Shown piece by piece: positions 1 through 6,725 of a stretch of DNA of 18,374 bases. The stretch is taken from positions 1 through 18,374 of the forward strand of contig DXQT01000045.1 in assembly GCA_019411365.1 (NCBI GenBank). Direction: 5' to 3'. The stretch is from Roseburia sp. Its GTDB lineage: Bacteria; Bacillota_A; Clostridia; Lachnospirales; Lachnospiraceae. A program made the translations under genes and the position numbers. The first letter of the stretch is position 1; each line of letters starts with the position of its first letter. The notes beneath the pieces were generated by a model. The model searched no databases and was not told where the DNA came from. It worked only from the letters and a program-made list of their open reading frames with translations.

Positions 1-61
1 TCTCGGCTTTGTGCAATTTGACAATCGCTAAGTTATGAACCACCTTTTGACACCCGAATCC

Positions 62-103
62 TATAAAGTATAAAAGCGGCTGCCGGAATTATCCGGCAAC
101 CGC
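62..103 (-). terminator. Intrinsic terminator after rplL
   Basis: An inverted repeat (arms 76-87 and 92-103, one mismatch, 4-nt loop) forms a GC-rich 11-pair stem. On the minus strand it is followed by a T-rich tail (TTTTATACTTT). It lies about 35 bp downstream of the rplL stop and should end the rplJ-rplL transcript. The flanking bases 1-61 show no gene that I can support; rpoB, the usual next gene, would lie off the left edge. Confidence 0.85.
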
Positions 104-137
104 CCTGTTACAATCACTGTGTATAAAACACCCGCAA

Positions 138-515
138 TTATTTTAATGTAACTTTTGCTCCCTCAGCCTCAAGTTTAGCCTTGATATCCTCAGCTGTTGC
201 TTTGTCAGCTGCTTCTTTTAATACTTTCGGAGCTCCGTCTACTACGTCTTTCGCTTCTTTTAAGCCTAAGCCTGTAGCTTCACGAACAACTTTGATAACT
301 TTAACTTTGTTCGGGCCAACTTCTGTTAACTCTACATCGAACTCAGTCTTCTCTTCTGCTGCTGCGCCCTCGCCAGCACCTGCTGCTGCAACTACAACGC
401 CTGCTGCTGCAGATACGCCGAACTCTTCTTCACAAGCTTTTACTAAATCATTTAACTCTAATACGCTTAACTCTTTGATAGCATCGATAAATTCTGCTGT
501 TGTTAATTTTGCCAT
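138..515 (-). CDS. rplL: 50S ribosomal protein L7/L12
   Basis: This 125-residue protein forms dimers on the L10 stalk of the large ribosomal subunit and recruits the translational GTPases (EF-Tu, EF-G, IF2). The sequence has the expected layout: an N-terminal dimerisation segment (about 1-35), an Ala/Gly-rich flexible hinge (about 36-55), and a C-terminal domain with the conserved [12 protein letters not shown] helix that contacts GTPases. Length is normal for the family. The ATG is preceded by GGAGG with 9-nt spacing. It lies 88 bp downstream of rplJ in the same transcript and is followed by an intrinsic terminator. Confidence 0.98.
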   Translation of the reverse strand: MAKLTTAEFIDAIKELSVLELNDLVKACEEEFGVSAAAGVVVAAAGAGEGAAAEEKTEFDVELTEVGPNKVKVIKVVREATGLGLKEAKDVVDGAPKVLKEAADKATAEDIKAKLEAEGAKVTLK

Positions 516-603
516 TATAATTTTCCTCCATTATAATTTATTGTCGCACCGGTCAGTCTCTCCTGCCGTGCCCATATACTGTTTCATCCAGCCGCCGGAT
601 AGA

Positions 604-1167
604 TTACTCTGCCGGAGTTTCTGCTGGTTCTTCTGCAGCTGCTGCTTCTTCTGCCGGAGCAGCCTCTACTGCTGCATCTGCCGCACCGCCTTTTTCTGCG
701 ATCTGATTGAGAACGCGAGCAAGGTTGGTAATCGGAGACTGTAAGCTTCCAAGTAATTTGGAAAGAAGTTCTTCTCTTGATGGTACTGCTGCGACAGCCT
801 TCATGCCTGCCTCATCATAATAAGTACCCTCAACAACACCTGCTTTGATTTCAAGAGCAGGAGCTGTTTTAGCGAACTTAGCTAAAACTCTTGCCGGAGC
901 TGTTGCATCCTCAGTAGAGATAGCGAAAGCATTCGGTCCTTCAAGAACGTCTCTTAAGCTTTCGAACTGAGTACCTTCTACTGCACGGCTTACTAAAGTA
1001 TTTTTGTATACTTTGTAAGTAACACCAGCTTCTCTTAATGCTTTACGTAACTGAGTATCTTCTGCTACGGTAAGTCCACGGTAGTCAACTACTACGACCG
1101 ACTGTGCATCTTTGATGTTTTCAGAAATTTCCTGTACGATAGGCTGTTTGAGTTCTACTTTTGCCAC
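604..1167 (-). CDS. rplJ: 50S ribosomal protein L10
   Basis: L10 (187 residues) anchors the L7/L12 dimers to 23S rRNA and forms the base of the ribosomal stalk. The N-terminal half has the family signature, including VVVDYRGLTV near residue 25-34 and a KVYKNTLVSRA segment. The C-terminal helix that carries L12 dimers is followed by an Ala/Glu-rich tail (about 160-187) that makes the protein slightly longer than many homologues. The start is GTG, chosen because GGAGG lies 10 nt upstream and MAKVELK is a typical N-terminus. It is the first gene after a dedicated promoter and an attenuated leader, so L10(L12)4 feedback on its own mRNA is expected. Confidence 0.97.
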   Translation of the reverse strand: MAKVELKQPIVQEISENIKDAQSVVVVDYRGLTVAEDTQLRKALREAGVTYKVYKNTLVSRAVEGTQFESLRDVLEGPNAFAISTEDATAPARVLAKFAKTAPALEIKAGVVEGTYYDEAGMKAVAAVPSREELLSKLLGSLQSPITNLARVLNQIAEKGGAADAAVEAAPAEEAAAAEEPAETPAE

Positions 1168-1442
1168 GAATCGTGCACCTCCTTTTATTATTTTGCCGAC
1201 GGATAATCCGCCGGATCACAGTGATTTTCCCACTGCTGCTGCATAAAAGACTTGAGGTATATAAAACCGCTTTATTCAGATTAAAATCTGCAATAAAAAA
1301 CTCCCTGCAAAGACAGAGAGATACGGTCAAAAAAATCTTGATAAAGATCCCCTCGGCAGGTCGTCTTACGTTTACGCCATATGGCACCTGCTGTCTTCGG
1401 CATATATGCAAATCGCTGAGTACCGGAAAACCGGCTCAACGA
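1168..1442 (-). promoter_or_regulatory. L10 leader (autoregulatory 5' UTR of rplJ-rplL)
   Basis: This is roughly 275 nt of transcribed, non-coding leader between the rplJ promoter and the rplJ GTG. It holds several inverted repeats, including a GCAGGT/ACCTGC pair (1356-1361 with 1386-1391) and an intrinsic-terminator-like hairpin (1295-1320). Firmicute rplJ genes are known to carry an L10 leader (the L10-leader RNA family) in which the L10-L12 complex favours premature termination. Position, size and architecture match. I did not align it to the family model. Reading frames across it on both strands have no ribosome binding site or recognisable product. Confidence 0.75.
1295..1320 (-). terminator. 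Attenuator hairpin in the L10 leader
   Basis: On the minus strand a 7-bp stem (1320-1314 with 1307-1301, one G-U pair) with a 6-nt loop is followed directly by six T residues (1300-1295). It lies about 130 nt upstream of the rplJ start. This is the arrangement of a transcription attenuator. The alternative anti-terminator fold was not worked out. Confidence 0.7.
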
Positions 1443-1447
1443 TATGC

Positions 1448-1476
1448 ATTATAACATTGTATATTATGGTTGTCAA
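1448..1476 (-). promoter_or_regulatory. Consensus sigma-A promoter for rplJ-rplL
   Basis: Read on the minus strand, TTGACA (1476-1471) and TATAAT (1453-1448) are separated by exactly 17 bp, so both hexamers match the vegetative consensus perfectly. The -35 box begins 13 bp after the rplA stop codon, so rplJ-rplL has its own strong promoter in addition to any read-through from rplK-rplA. Confidence 0.9.
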
Positions 1477-1489
1477 CAATTTTCTGCTT

Positions 1490-2185
1490 TTACTGTGTAA
1501 TTTTAACTACGTTTAATCTTACACCAGGTCCCATTGTAGATGCAAGAGTTGCACTCTTAACATACTGACCTTTTAAGCTTGCAGGTTTTGCTTTGTTGAT
1601 CGCACCCATAAGGGTCTGGAAGTTGTCGCTTAACTGTTCTTCTGTAAAAGAAGCTTTTCCAACTGGCACGTGGATAATGTTTGTTTTGTCCAATCTGTAT
1701 TCAATCTTACCAGCTTTGATGTCGTTAACAGCTTTTGTAACATCCATAGTTACTGTTCCAGCCTTCGGGTTTGGCATTAAACCTTTCGGTCCAAGTACAC
1801 GTCCAAGACGTCCAACAACGCCCATCATGTCCGGTGTAGCAACAACAACATCGAAGTCTAACCATCCCTCGTTCTGAATCTTCGGGATCAGCTCCTCGCC
1901 GCCTACGTAATCAGCGCCTGCTGCCTGTGCTTCATCAACCTTGGTTCCTTTTGCGAATACTAAAACTTTAACTGATTTACCAGTTCCGTGTGGTAATACA
2001 ACTGCACCACGGATCTGCTGCTCTGCATGACGTCCATCACAACCTGTTCTGATGTGAAGTTCGATTGTCTCATCAAATTTAGCTGTTGCGTTTTTCTTTA
2101 CCAGGCTGATTGCTTCAGCAACATCGTACTGAGCAGCCTTATCAAAACTTTTCACAGCTTCCTGATATTTCTTTCCTCTTTTCAT
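1490..2185 (-). CDS. rplA: 50S ribosomal protein L1
   Basis: L1 (231 residues) binds 23S rRNA at the mobile L1 stalk, helps release the E-site tRNA, and in many bacteria represses its own mRNA. Recognisable features are the [10 protein letters not shown] start, the VLPHGTGK segment near residue 80, and the highly conserved [17 protein letters not shown] stretch in domain II. The frame stays open 16 codons further upstream. The internal ATG at 2185 is chosen because AGGAGG lies about 10 nt before it and homologues begin there. The gene is separated from rplK by a structured 139-bp spacer. Confidence 0.97.
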   Translation of the reverse strand: MKRGKKYQEAVKSFDKAAQYDVAEAISLVKKNATAKFDETIELHIRTGCDGRHAEQQIRGAVVLPHGTGKSVKVLVFAKGTKVDEAQAAGADYVGGEELIPKIQNEGWLDFDVVVATPDMMGVVGRLGRVLGPKGLMPNPKAGTVTMDVTKAVNDIKAGKIEYRLDKTNIIHVPVGKASFTEEQLSDNFQTLMGAINKAKPASLKGQYVKSATLASTMGPGVRLNVVKITQ

Positions 2186-2324
2186 TCTAAAAAAACCTCC
2201 TGGTGGTATTATCGGGAGAGGGCCCTCCCACATAATCGTTAATAAATATCGTTAATTTTTGCAGAATTTCTCAGAAGAATGCCGCTCTTGCACTCTTCCA
2301 ATGAATTTGCTGTTTTTGCAAATT
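2186..2324 (-). promoter_or_regulatory. Structured rplK-rplA spacer, candidate L1 control region
   Basis: Three hairpins follow one another in the mRNA. The first (2303-2325) is an 8-bp perfect stem with a 7-nt loop that starts in the rplK stop codon. The second (2274-2298) has 9-bp arms with one G-U pair. The third (2214-2229) is a GGGAG/CTCCC stem close to the rplA ribosome binding site. None has a T-run after it, so they are not intrinsic terminators. L1 is known to bind its own mRNA in other bacteria, so a regulatory or processing role is plausible, but no specific L1-binding motif was identified. Confidence 0.45.
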
Positions 2325-2750
2325 CTATTCTTCCACTGTAACACCCATACTTCTTGCAGTACCAGCGATCATGCTCATAGCTGCCTCTAAAGATGCTGCA
2401 TTTAAGTCAGGCATTTTTAATTCTGCGATTTCCTGTAATTTTGCTTTGGAAAGTGTAGCAACCTTTGTCTTGTTCGGTGTTGCAGAACCAGATTTAATAT
2501 TGCAGGCTTTCTTGATTAATACAGGAGCAGGTGGTGTCTTTGTGACGAAGCTGAAGCTTCTGTCTGCGTATACTGTAATAACTACAGGGATGATAAGATC
2601 TCCCTGATCAGCGGTTCTTGCGTTGAACTGTTTTGTAAATTCAACGATGTTAACGCCATGCTGTCCAAGAGCAGGTCCAACTGGAGGAGCAGGTGTAGCC
2701 TTGCCAGCAGGAATCTGCAATTTGATATATCCTTCTACTTTCTTTGCCAT
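2325..2750 (-). CDS. rplK: 50S ribosomal protein L11
   Basis: L11 (141 residues) binds the GTPase-associated centre of 23S rRNA, where thiostrepton acts and where RelA senses stalled ribosomes. The family hallmarks are clear: the N-terminal [20 protein letters not shown] stretch with the proline-rich switch, the [13 protein letters not shown] helix, and the C-terminal rRNA-binding domain ending in [11 protein letters not shown]. Length matches the family. The ATG follows an AAGGAGG box. The gene lies between nusG and rplA, the near-universal order. Confidence 0.98.
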   Translation of the reverse strand: MAKKVEGYIKLQIPAGKATPAPPVGPALGQHGVNIVEFTKQFNARTADQGDLIIPVVITVYADRSFSFVTKTPPAPVLIKKACNIKSGSATPNKTKVATLSKAKLQEIAELKMPDLNAASLEAAMSMIAGTARSMGVTVEE

Positions 2751-2778
2751 TTGGAATTGCCTCCTTAATCCAATGTTT

Positions 2779-2819
2779 CAGGCATGATCTCATACCTGCG
2801 CACAGATCCTGGTCTGTGC
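2779..2819 (-). promoter_or_regulatory. Tandem hairpins between nusG and rplK
   Basis: A perfect 7-bp inverted repeat (2800-2806 with 2813-2819, 6-nt loop) begins one base after the nusG stop codon in the mRNA. A second, nearly perfect palindrome (2779-2787 with 2790-2798, one mismatch per arm) follows directly. Neither is followed by a T-run, so they are more likely mRNA-processing or stability elements than terminators. Confidence 0.45.
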
Positions 2820-2820
2820 T

Positions 2821-3339
2821 TTAATTGTTAAGTTTTACATCTGCGAAACTTATTTCTACCGGCGTTTCGCGGCCGAACAGTTCAACATTGATCGTTACGC
2901 TCTGCTTTCCGTGATTCATCGCCTGGATTACTCCGATAGTGTCTTTCCAGACACCTCCGGTAACCACAACGGTGTCTCCCTCTGTAAAGTCAACTTCAAT
3001 GTTCTCTTTCTTGATTCCCAAAGGTTTCATTTCCATATCGGTAAGCGGAACCGGCTTGCTTCCCGGACCAACAAATCCGGTAACACCACGGGTATTTCTG
3101 ACAACATACCATGTGTCGTCATTCATAACCATATTGATAAGAACGTATCCCGGAAACATTTTCTTTGATACGGATTTTTTTGCGCCATTTTTCATTTCGA
3201 CAACATCCTGCATCGGAACGCGGACCTCTAAGATCTGATCTTCCAGATGCCTGTTTTCAATTGTCTTGTCAATGTTCGCTTTTACCTTATTCTCATATCC
3301 TGAGTAGGTATGAACAACATACCAGTGTGTCTCTGCCAT
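2821..3339 (-). CDS. nusG: Transcription termination/antitermination factor NusG
   Basis: NusG (172 residues) binds the RNA polymerase clamp, modulates pausing and Rho termination, and couples transcription to translation. The NGN domain (about 1-110) begins with HWYVVHTYSGYENKV and contains the FPGYVLINM strand near 62-70. A KOW domain follows at about 118-170, with the GDTVVVTGGVWKDTIG core. Length is standard. GGAGG lies 11 nt before the ATG. The gene starts 17 bp after secE, consistent with one transcript. Confidence 0.97.
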   Translation of the reverse strand: MAETHWYVVHTYSGYENKVKANIDKTIENRHLEDQILEVRVPMQDVVEMKNGAKKSVSKKMFPGYVLINMVMNDDTWYVVRNTRGVTGFVGPGSKPVPLTDMEMKPLGIKKENIEVDFTEGDTVVVTGGVWKDTIGVIQAMNHGKQSVTINVELFGRETPVEISFADVKLNN

Positions 3340-3356
3340 AAATCACTCTGCCTCCA

Positions 3357-3572
3357 TTAAAAATTAAAACCAACAAGGAAATCAACGCCATACTGAATCG
3401 CGAAATCCAAAAGCGCGATGATAAGACCTAATACAACGGATACAGCAATAACCGCTGTGGTCTGTCTTACAAGTGATTGTTTCTCCGGCCAAATAATCTT
3501 TTTGAATTCAGCCGAAAGACCGGTAAACCAGCTCTCTTTTGGAGCTTTGTCTAACTTCTCGGTTTCTCCCAT
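3357..3572 (-). CDS. secE: Preprotein translocase subunit SecE
   Basis: SecE clamps SecY in the SecYEG protein-conducting channel of the cytoplasmic membrane. This 71-residue protein is the short, single-span Gram-positive form. It has the amphipathic segment AEFKKIIWPEKQSL (21-34), with the conserved W-P pair, and then one hydrophobic membrane span (about 37-58). The frame is open further upstream into rpmG, but the ATG at 3572 is preceded by AAGGAG at good spacing and gives a normal SecE N-terminus. It starts 26 bp after the rpmG stop. Confidence 0.95.
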   Translation of the reverse strand: MGETEKLDKAPKESWFTGLSAEFKKIIWPEKQSLVRQTTAVIAVSVVLGLIIALLDFAIQYGVDFLVGFNF

Positions 3573-3598
3573 TTTTTCACTCCTTTGCCACGCGCGTC

Positions 3599-3748
3599 TT
3601 ATTTGGTTTCTTTGTGTAACGTATGGGTCTTGCAGAATCTGCAATACTTTTTGGTTTCCATCCTGTCAGGATGAGCTTTTTTGTCTTTTGTCATGTTGTA
3701 GTTACGGTTTTTGCATTCCGTACATGCCAATGTTATTTTTGTGCGCAC
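3599..3748 (-). CDS. rpmG: 50S ribosomal protein L33
   Basis: This 49-residue protein begins [16 protein letters not shown] after the start residue and ends THTLHKETK, a clear L33. It sits near the ribosomal E site. Two CxxC pairs (C9/C12 and C36/C39) show that it is the zinc-binding (C+) form. The start is GTG at 3748, with GGAGG 8 nt upstream; there is no ATG option that keeps the family N-terminus. It is the first gene after the cluster promoter, and the order rpmG-secE-nusG is typical for Firmicutes. Confidence 0.96.
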   Translation of the reverse strand: MRTKITLACTECKNRNYNMTKDKKAHPDRMETKKYCRFCKTHTLHKETK

Positions 3749-3809
3749 AACTTCCACCTCCATTAAAATTCTTTGTGCTTTTTTCTGCCCCGATCTCCGT
3801 AGTGAGACA

Positions 3810-3841
3810 TTTTTTAAGGATCAGCGACAGTCCTTAAAAAA
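3810..3841 (-). repeat. 11-bp perfect inverted repeat in the rpmG leader
   Basis: Arms 3810-3820 and 3831-3841 pair perfectly across a 10-nt loop. It lies in the transcribed leader between the promoter (3878-3906) and the rpmG start. The stem is mostly A/T with a 3-bp G/C core and no distal T-run, so it is not a classical terminator for either strand. Its role is unknown. Confidence 0.5.
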
Positions 3842-3877
3842 AGGCATAAAAAAAAGACCTACTTCCATCGCCTGTCT

Positions 3878-3906
3878 ACTATATCATATCCACTTGTTTC
3901 CGTCAA
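3878..3906 (-). promoter_or_regulatory. Sigma-A promoter for rpmG-secE-nusG-rplK-rplA
   Basis: On the minus strand TTGACG (3906-3901) and TATAGT (3883-3878) are separated by 17 bp, one mismatch each from consensus. Transcription would start near 3871, giving a leader of about 120 nt before the rpmG GTG. Confidence 0.75.
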
Positions 3907-3977
3907 TCTTTTTTTGTATATTATACCCTTTTAAACCTTTTTGATTATTTTTTCCTATTTCATATTTTTTTCTCAAA

Positions 3978-3986
3978 TGGTATAAT
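3978..3986 (+). promoter_or_regulatory. Putative extended -10 promoter for the FliD-like gene
   Basis: The plus strand carries TGGTATAAT (a TGn extension plus a perfect -10). No good -35 box is visible at 16-18 bp, which is common for extended -10 promoters. A sigma-28 type sequence was looked for and not found. Transcription would start near 3993. Confidence 0.5.
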
Positions 3987-4048
3987 ATTTTTATATAGTT
4001 AGACCGAAATACTTTTAAAGAATCTTTAAAAATATAATTAAAATCCCC

Positions 4049-4099
4049 ACATTTATCATGCCAGGCGGCAAGGATGCTGTCCTATAACCTGATAAATGT
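4049..4099 (+). promoter_or_regulatory. Predicted three-way-junction leader RNA of the FliD-like gene
   Basis: A perfect 9-bp outer stem (4049-4057 with 4091-4099) closes two adjacent small hairpins: 4059-4062 with 4067-4070 (loop AGGC) and 4071-4074 with 4080-4083 (loop TGCTG). The 3' junction ends in CCT and could pair with the AGG of the first loop. It lies inside the inferred 5' UTR, about 20 nt before the ribosome binding site. It does not match a riboswitch class I can name. The fold is by eye only. Confidence 0.35.
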
Positions 4100-4130
4100 A
4101 TATATTTCATGGAAGAAAGGAGGGGTTTTC

Positions 4131-5429
4131 TTGGCTGCTATTGACAGTGCCTATCATTATTATTTAAGCACTTATGGCACTTCGAAGGTATCGCGTTATG
4201 ATACCCATAAGAAGAGTCAGCTTCGTGCTGTCTATAATCAGATTGTAAAAACAAATAAAGATACTCCTCTGTATAAAATTCCTGATTCCACCGATGTCAA
4301 AAAGTTTGTGATCGACCTGAAGGAACATACCCGTTCGATCCAGAATGTGATTGCGGCCCTTTCTGACAACGACGAGGGGATTGAAAATGTATTCAACAAA
4401 AAAGTTGCAAAGTCTTCCGACGAATCTTCTGTCAATGTTACCTACATTGGAGAGGATCAGAGTCTCGATAATTCTTTGCATTTTGATGTGGAGGTAAAAC
4501 AGCTTGCAGCCCCACAGATCAATGTCGGAAAGTTTCTTTACCCTGATGAATGTGATTTCAAAGCAGGTACTTACACATTCGATATATCAACTGATTTAAG
4601 TTCATATGAGTTTCAGTATACCGTAAGCAGAAATGATGACAACCAGCATATTCTTGAAAAGCTTGCACGCCTGGTCAATTCTTCAGGTGCCGGGATTCAT
4701 GCCGATCTTGCCAAAAATGCCAGTAACAAGATTGCCCTGCGTTTAACTTCAAGTCAGACCGGTCTTGCAGACGGTCAGTCCTATCTGTTTGAAGTTACCC
4801 CAAGTTCCGATCATGCATCCGAAAAAGCAATGCAGACACTCGGTATTGATTGTGTTACCCAGACAGCAAGTAATTCTTCTTTCTTATTAAACGGTACGGA
4901 GCATGCATCTCTGTCAAATACTTTTACTGTCAACAATGCTTTTGAACTGACACTGAATAAACCAAGCTCCCAGGCAAACCCTGTACAGATCGGCTTTAAA
5001 ACAACAGCTGACTCCATTGTAGACAATGTCCAGTCTCTGGTAAATGTATACAACAATCTGATCCAGTTAAGCTATCGCTATGACGGCACACAGGAAGCAG
5101 ATAAACTGCGGCGCGATTTTACACAGGTGGTAAAACCTTATTACAATGAATTTGAGTCGTATGGATTAAAACTTTCAGATGACGGTGCCATCAAGGTCGA
5201 TACACATCTTCTGACGGATGCAGTCACTTCCGCGGATGCAAAAGAATGCTTTGCAACATTAAATAAGTTTAAAAACGATCTCGGAACGACCGCTGGAACC
5301 GTCTCTGTTGACCCGTTAAATTATGCAAGCAAAACGATGATCACTTACAAAAAACCAGGTCATAAGAATTTTTCCTGCCCTTACCTGACCTCCATTTATT
5401 CCGGAATGATGTTAGACAGATATTGTTAG
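4131..5429 (+). CDS. FliD-like flagellar filament-cap family protein
   Basis: A 432-residue protein that resembles the hook-associated protein 2 (FliD) family, which caps the growing flagellar filament and inserts flagellin. Evidence: LHFDVEVKQLA (about 117-126) resembles the FliD N-terminal-domain strand. The stretch at about 251-311 has the FliD C-terminal-domain pattern, an NGTEH...SNTFTV...FELTL run followed by SIVDNVQSLVNVYNNLI. Unusually, the usual FliD N-terminus (GLDTDSIV-type helix) is not evident, and the N-terminal 100 residues are not recognised. No signal peptide. TTG at 4131 is chosen because AGGAGG lies 7 nt upstream; the upstream in-frame ATG at 4074 has no such site and falls inside a predicted RNA fold. 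It is transcribed alone, divergent from rpmG and convergent with the glycosyltransferase island. It could be a structural paralogue and not the true cap. Confidence 0.6.
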   Translation: MAAIDSAYHYYLSTYGTSKVSRYDTHKKSQLRAVYNQIVKTNKDTPLYKIPDSTDVKKFVIDLKEHTRSIQNVIAALSDNDEGIENVFNKKVAKSSDESSVNVTYIGEDQSLDNSLHFDVEVKQLAAPQINVGKFLYPDECDFKAGTYTFDISTDLSSYEFQYTVSRNDDNQHILEKLARLVNSSGAGIHADLAKNASNKIALRLTSSQTGLADGQSYLFEVTPSSDHASEKAMQTLGIDCVTQTASNSSFLLNGTEHASLSNTFTVNNAFELTLNKPSSQANPVQIGFKTTADSIVDNVQSLVNVYNNLIQLSYRYDGTQEADKLRRDFTQVVKPYYNEFESYGLKLSDDGAIKVDTHLLTDAVTSADAKECFATLNKFKNDLGTTAGTVSVDPLNYASKTMITYKKPGHKNFSCPYLTSIYSGMMLDRYC

Positions 5430-5466
5430 AAAGGACACCTGCAGATTTTCTGTGGTGTCCTTTTTT
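5430..5466 (+). terminator. Intrinsic terminator after the FliD-like gene
   Basis: Arms AAGGACACC (5431-5439) and GGTGTCCTT (5454-5462) pair perfectly, with a small CAG/CTG inner extension, and are followed by a T-run to 5466. It starts right after the TAG stop and abuts the stop codon of the convergent gene, for which it may act weakly as well. Confidence 0.9.
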
Positions 5467-6635
5467 CAGAAACTGTTTTTTTCTATCATCTCCAGCATTG
5501 TATTCATTCTTTCTATATAATTATGATGCTCTTTTACTTTACGATAACCGTTCTCTGCAATCGCAAGACGCTCATCTTCGTGACTCAGATAATATCCCGC
5601 CTTTTCGCAGAGATCTTCGATTCCGTCAAAGCATATCAGGTCTTCCCCCTCTTTAAAATAATATGGTATCTCCGCCTGATAATTTGTCATCAGAAAACCG
5701 CCTGCCCCAAGGACATCCCATACGCGGAGCGGAATACCGCTTTTAATATTTGGAATTGTGAAATTCAGGTTGATCTTTGACATATGAAAAACCTGTGGCA
5801 GCTCACTCCAGTAATCAACCGATCCGCAGTACTGGATCCTCAGCAGGTCACTGACATCACTGTTACTGTATACATTGACATGATAATGCTTCGACAACTC
5901 GATCAGCGCGCGCCTGCGCTCCACCTCCGCAATTTTAAACCCAAGCACCGTCGTCTGAAAGATCAGTCCAAGGTCTGAAAAAGATCCTTCTGATTTTTCC
6001 AGTTCAAAATATTCCTGCAGTTTTTCCAAAATATCCGTAGTCAGCATAGGTTCCACTATATTGGCACCGCTAATGTTTAACTGTGCCTCGATCACAGCAT
6101 CAAAATATCCGCGCAGGTATTCCGGCAGCCTGCTTTTTATCTTATCATAAGAGTTCCGTTCATAAAGACTTCCGACAAACGCAATGTCTCCTTTATATTT
6201 CTGTATTTCCGGTGAATTTGCAATTACCGTATCCATCCGGTCCGTATCCACGGCAAGTGGCAGATACCAGATATGTTCCACTCCCATCTCCCGGAATTCC
6301 AGATAGTTTGTCTTATCAAAGGTAAATATATAATTACACGGATGAAAAATAGACTCATGATACATGCTGATCAGCGGATTATCACAGCTCCAGGATACAT
6401 ATTTTATCCCCATTTTCTGGCAGACATTCGAGATCAGTGCAAAATAATTGACCGTAAATACCATATCATAATGCGTTTCCTGTATTTTGTGCTCAATTAT
6501 TTTTTCAAATTCCGGATCAATATCATAATTGCCAAGATGCTGTTCGATATTATCCACCGTATGCCCCAGTAATAAAAAAGTCTGCTCTATGTCTCTGTAA
6601 TTATAAGCTTTCCAGCGATACATTAATATGTGCAT
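5466..6635 (-). CDS. CgeB-type glycosyltransferase (DUF3880/GT1-like)
   Basis: A 389-residue cytoplasmic protein of the CgeB/GT-B glycosyltransferase type. The N-terminal half (about 1-130) is a DUF3880-like Rossmann domain with MVFTVNYFALISNVC and YVSWSCDNP. The C-terminal domain (about 270-385) has the group 1 signature: SGIPLRVWDVLGAGGFLMTN, then EGEDLICF, and a terminal YRKVKEHHNY segment. Sugar donor and acceptor cannot be read from sequence. The ATG at 6635 is preferred over one four codons earlier because GGAG is placed 6 nt before it. It is last in a run of same-strand genes and is strongly similar to the gene at 15550-16683, which lies next to flagellin. A role in flagellin or surface glycan assembly is inferred from that context. 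Confidence 0.8.
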   Translation of the reverse strand: MHILMYRWKAYNYRDIEQTFLLLGHTVDNIEQHLGNYDIDPEFEKIIEHKIQETHYDMVFTVNYFALISNVCQKMGIKYVSWSCDNPLISMYHESIFHPCNYIFTFDKTNYLEFREMGVEHIWYLPLAVDTDRMDTVIANSPEIQKYKGDIAFVGSLYERNSYDKIKSRLPEYLRGYFDAVIEAQLNISGANIVEPMLTTDILEKLQEYFELEKSEGSFSDLGLIFQTTVLGFKIAEVERRRALIELSKHYHVNVYSNSDVSDLLRIQYCGSVDYWSELPQVFHMSKINLNFTIPNIKSGIPLRVWDVLGAGGFLMTNYQAEIPYYFKEGEDLICFDGIEDLCEKAGYYLSHEDERLAIAENGYRKVKEHHNYIERMNTMLEMIEKNSF

Positions 6636-6725
6636 AATAATCTCCATTCCTGTGCCGTGTCAGCCAAAATAACGTTTTCATCTGTATGTAAAACCTGTTG
6701 CATGGAGGGAATGAAAACCTCCGCT

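Noticed and set aside
181..744. Plus-strand open frame of 187 codons across rplL and rplJ
   Set aside because: It is the antisense shadow of two certain ribosomal protein genes, with Ala/Pro/Ser-rich low-complexity content and no ribosome binding site.
1121..1454. Open frames on both strands in the rplJ leader
   Set aside because: They lie in an untranslated L10-type leader, lack ribosome binding sites, and encode basic, Arg-rich low-complexity peptides that overlap the promoter and attenuator.
2186..2233. Upstream in-frame extension of rplA by 16 codons
   Set aside because: The extension covers the ribosome binding site and a hairpin, and L1 homologues begin at [10 protein letters not shown].
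3810..3841. The rpmG-leader dyad as an intrinsic terminator
   Set aside because: The stem is mainly A/T with no following T-run on either strand, and it lies in the leader of essential genes.
3418..3944. Plus-strand frames over secE, rpmG and the promoter region
   Set aside because: They are antisense to certain genes, Cys/Phe-rich, and have no start signals.
4074..4130. ATG at 4074 as the start of the FliD-like protein
   Set aside because: It has no ribosome binding site and lies inside a predicted RNA structure, whereas the TTG at 4131 has AGGAGG at 7 nt.
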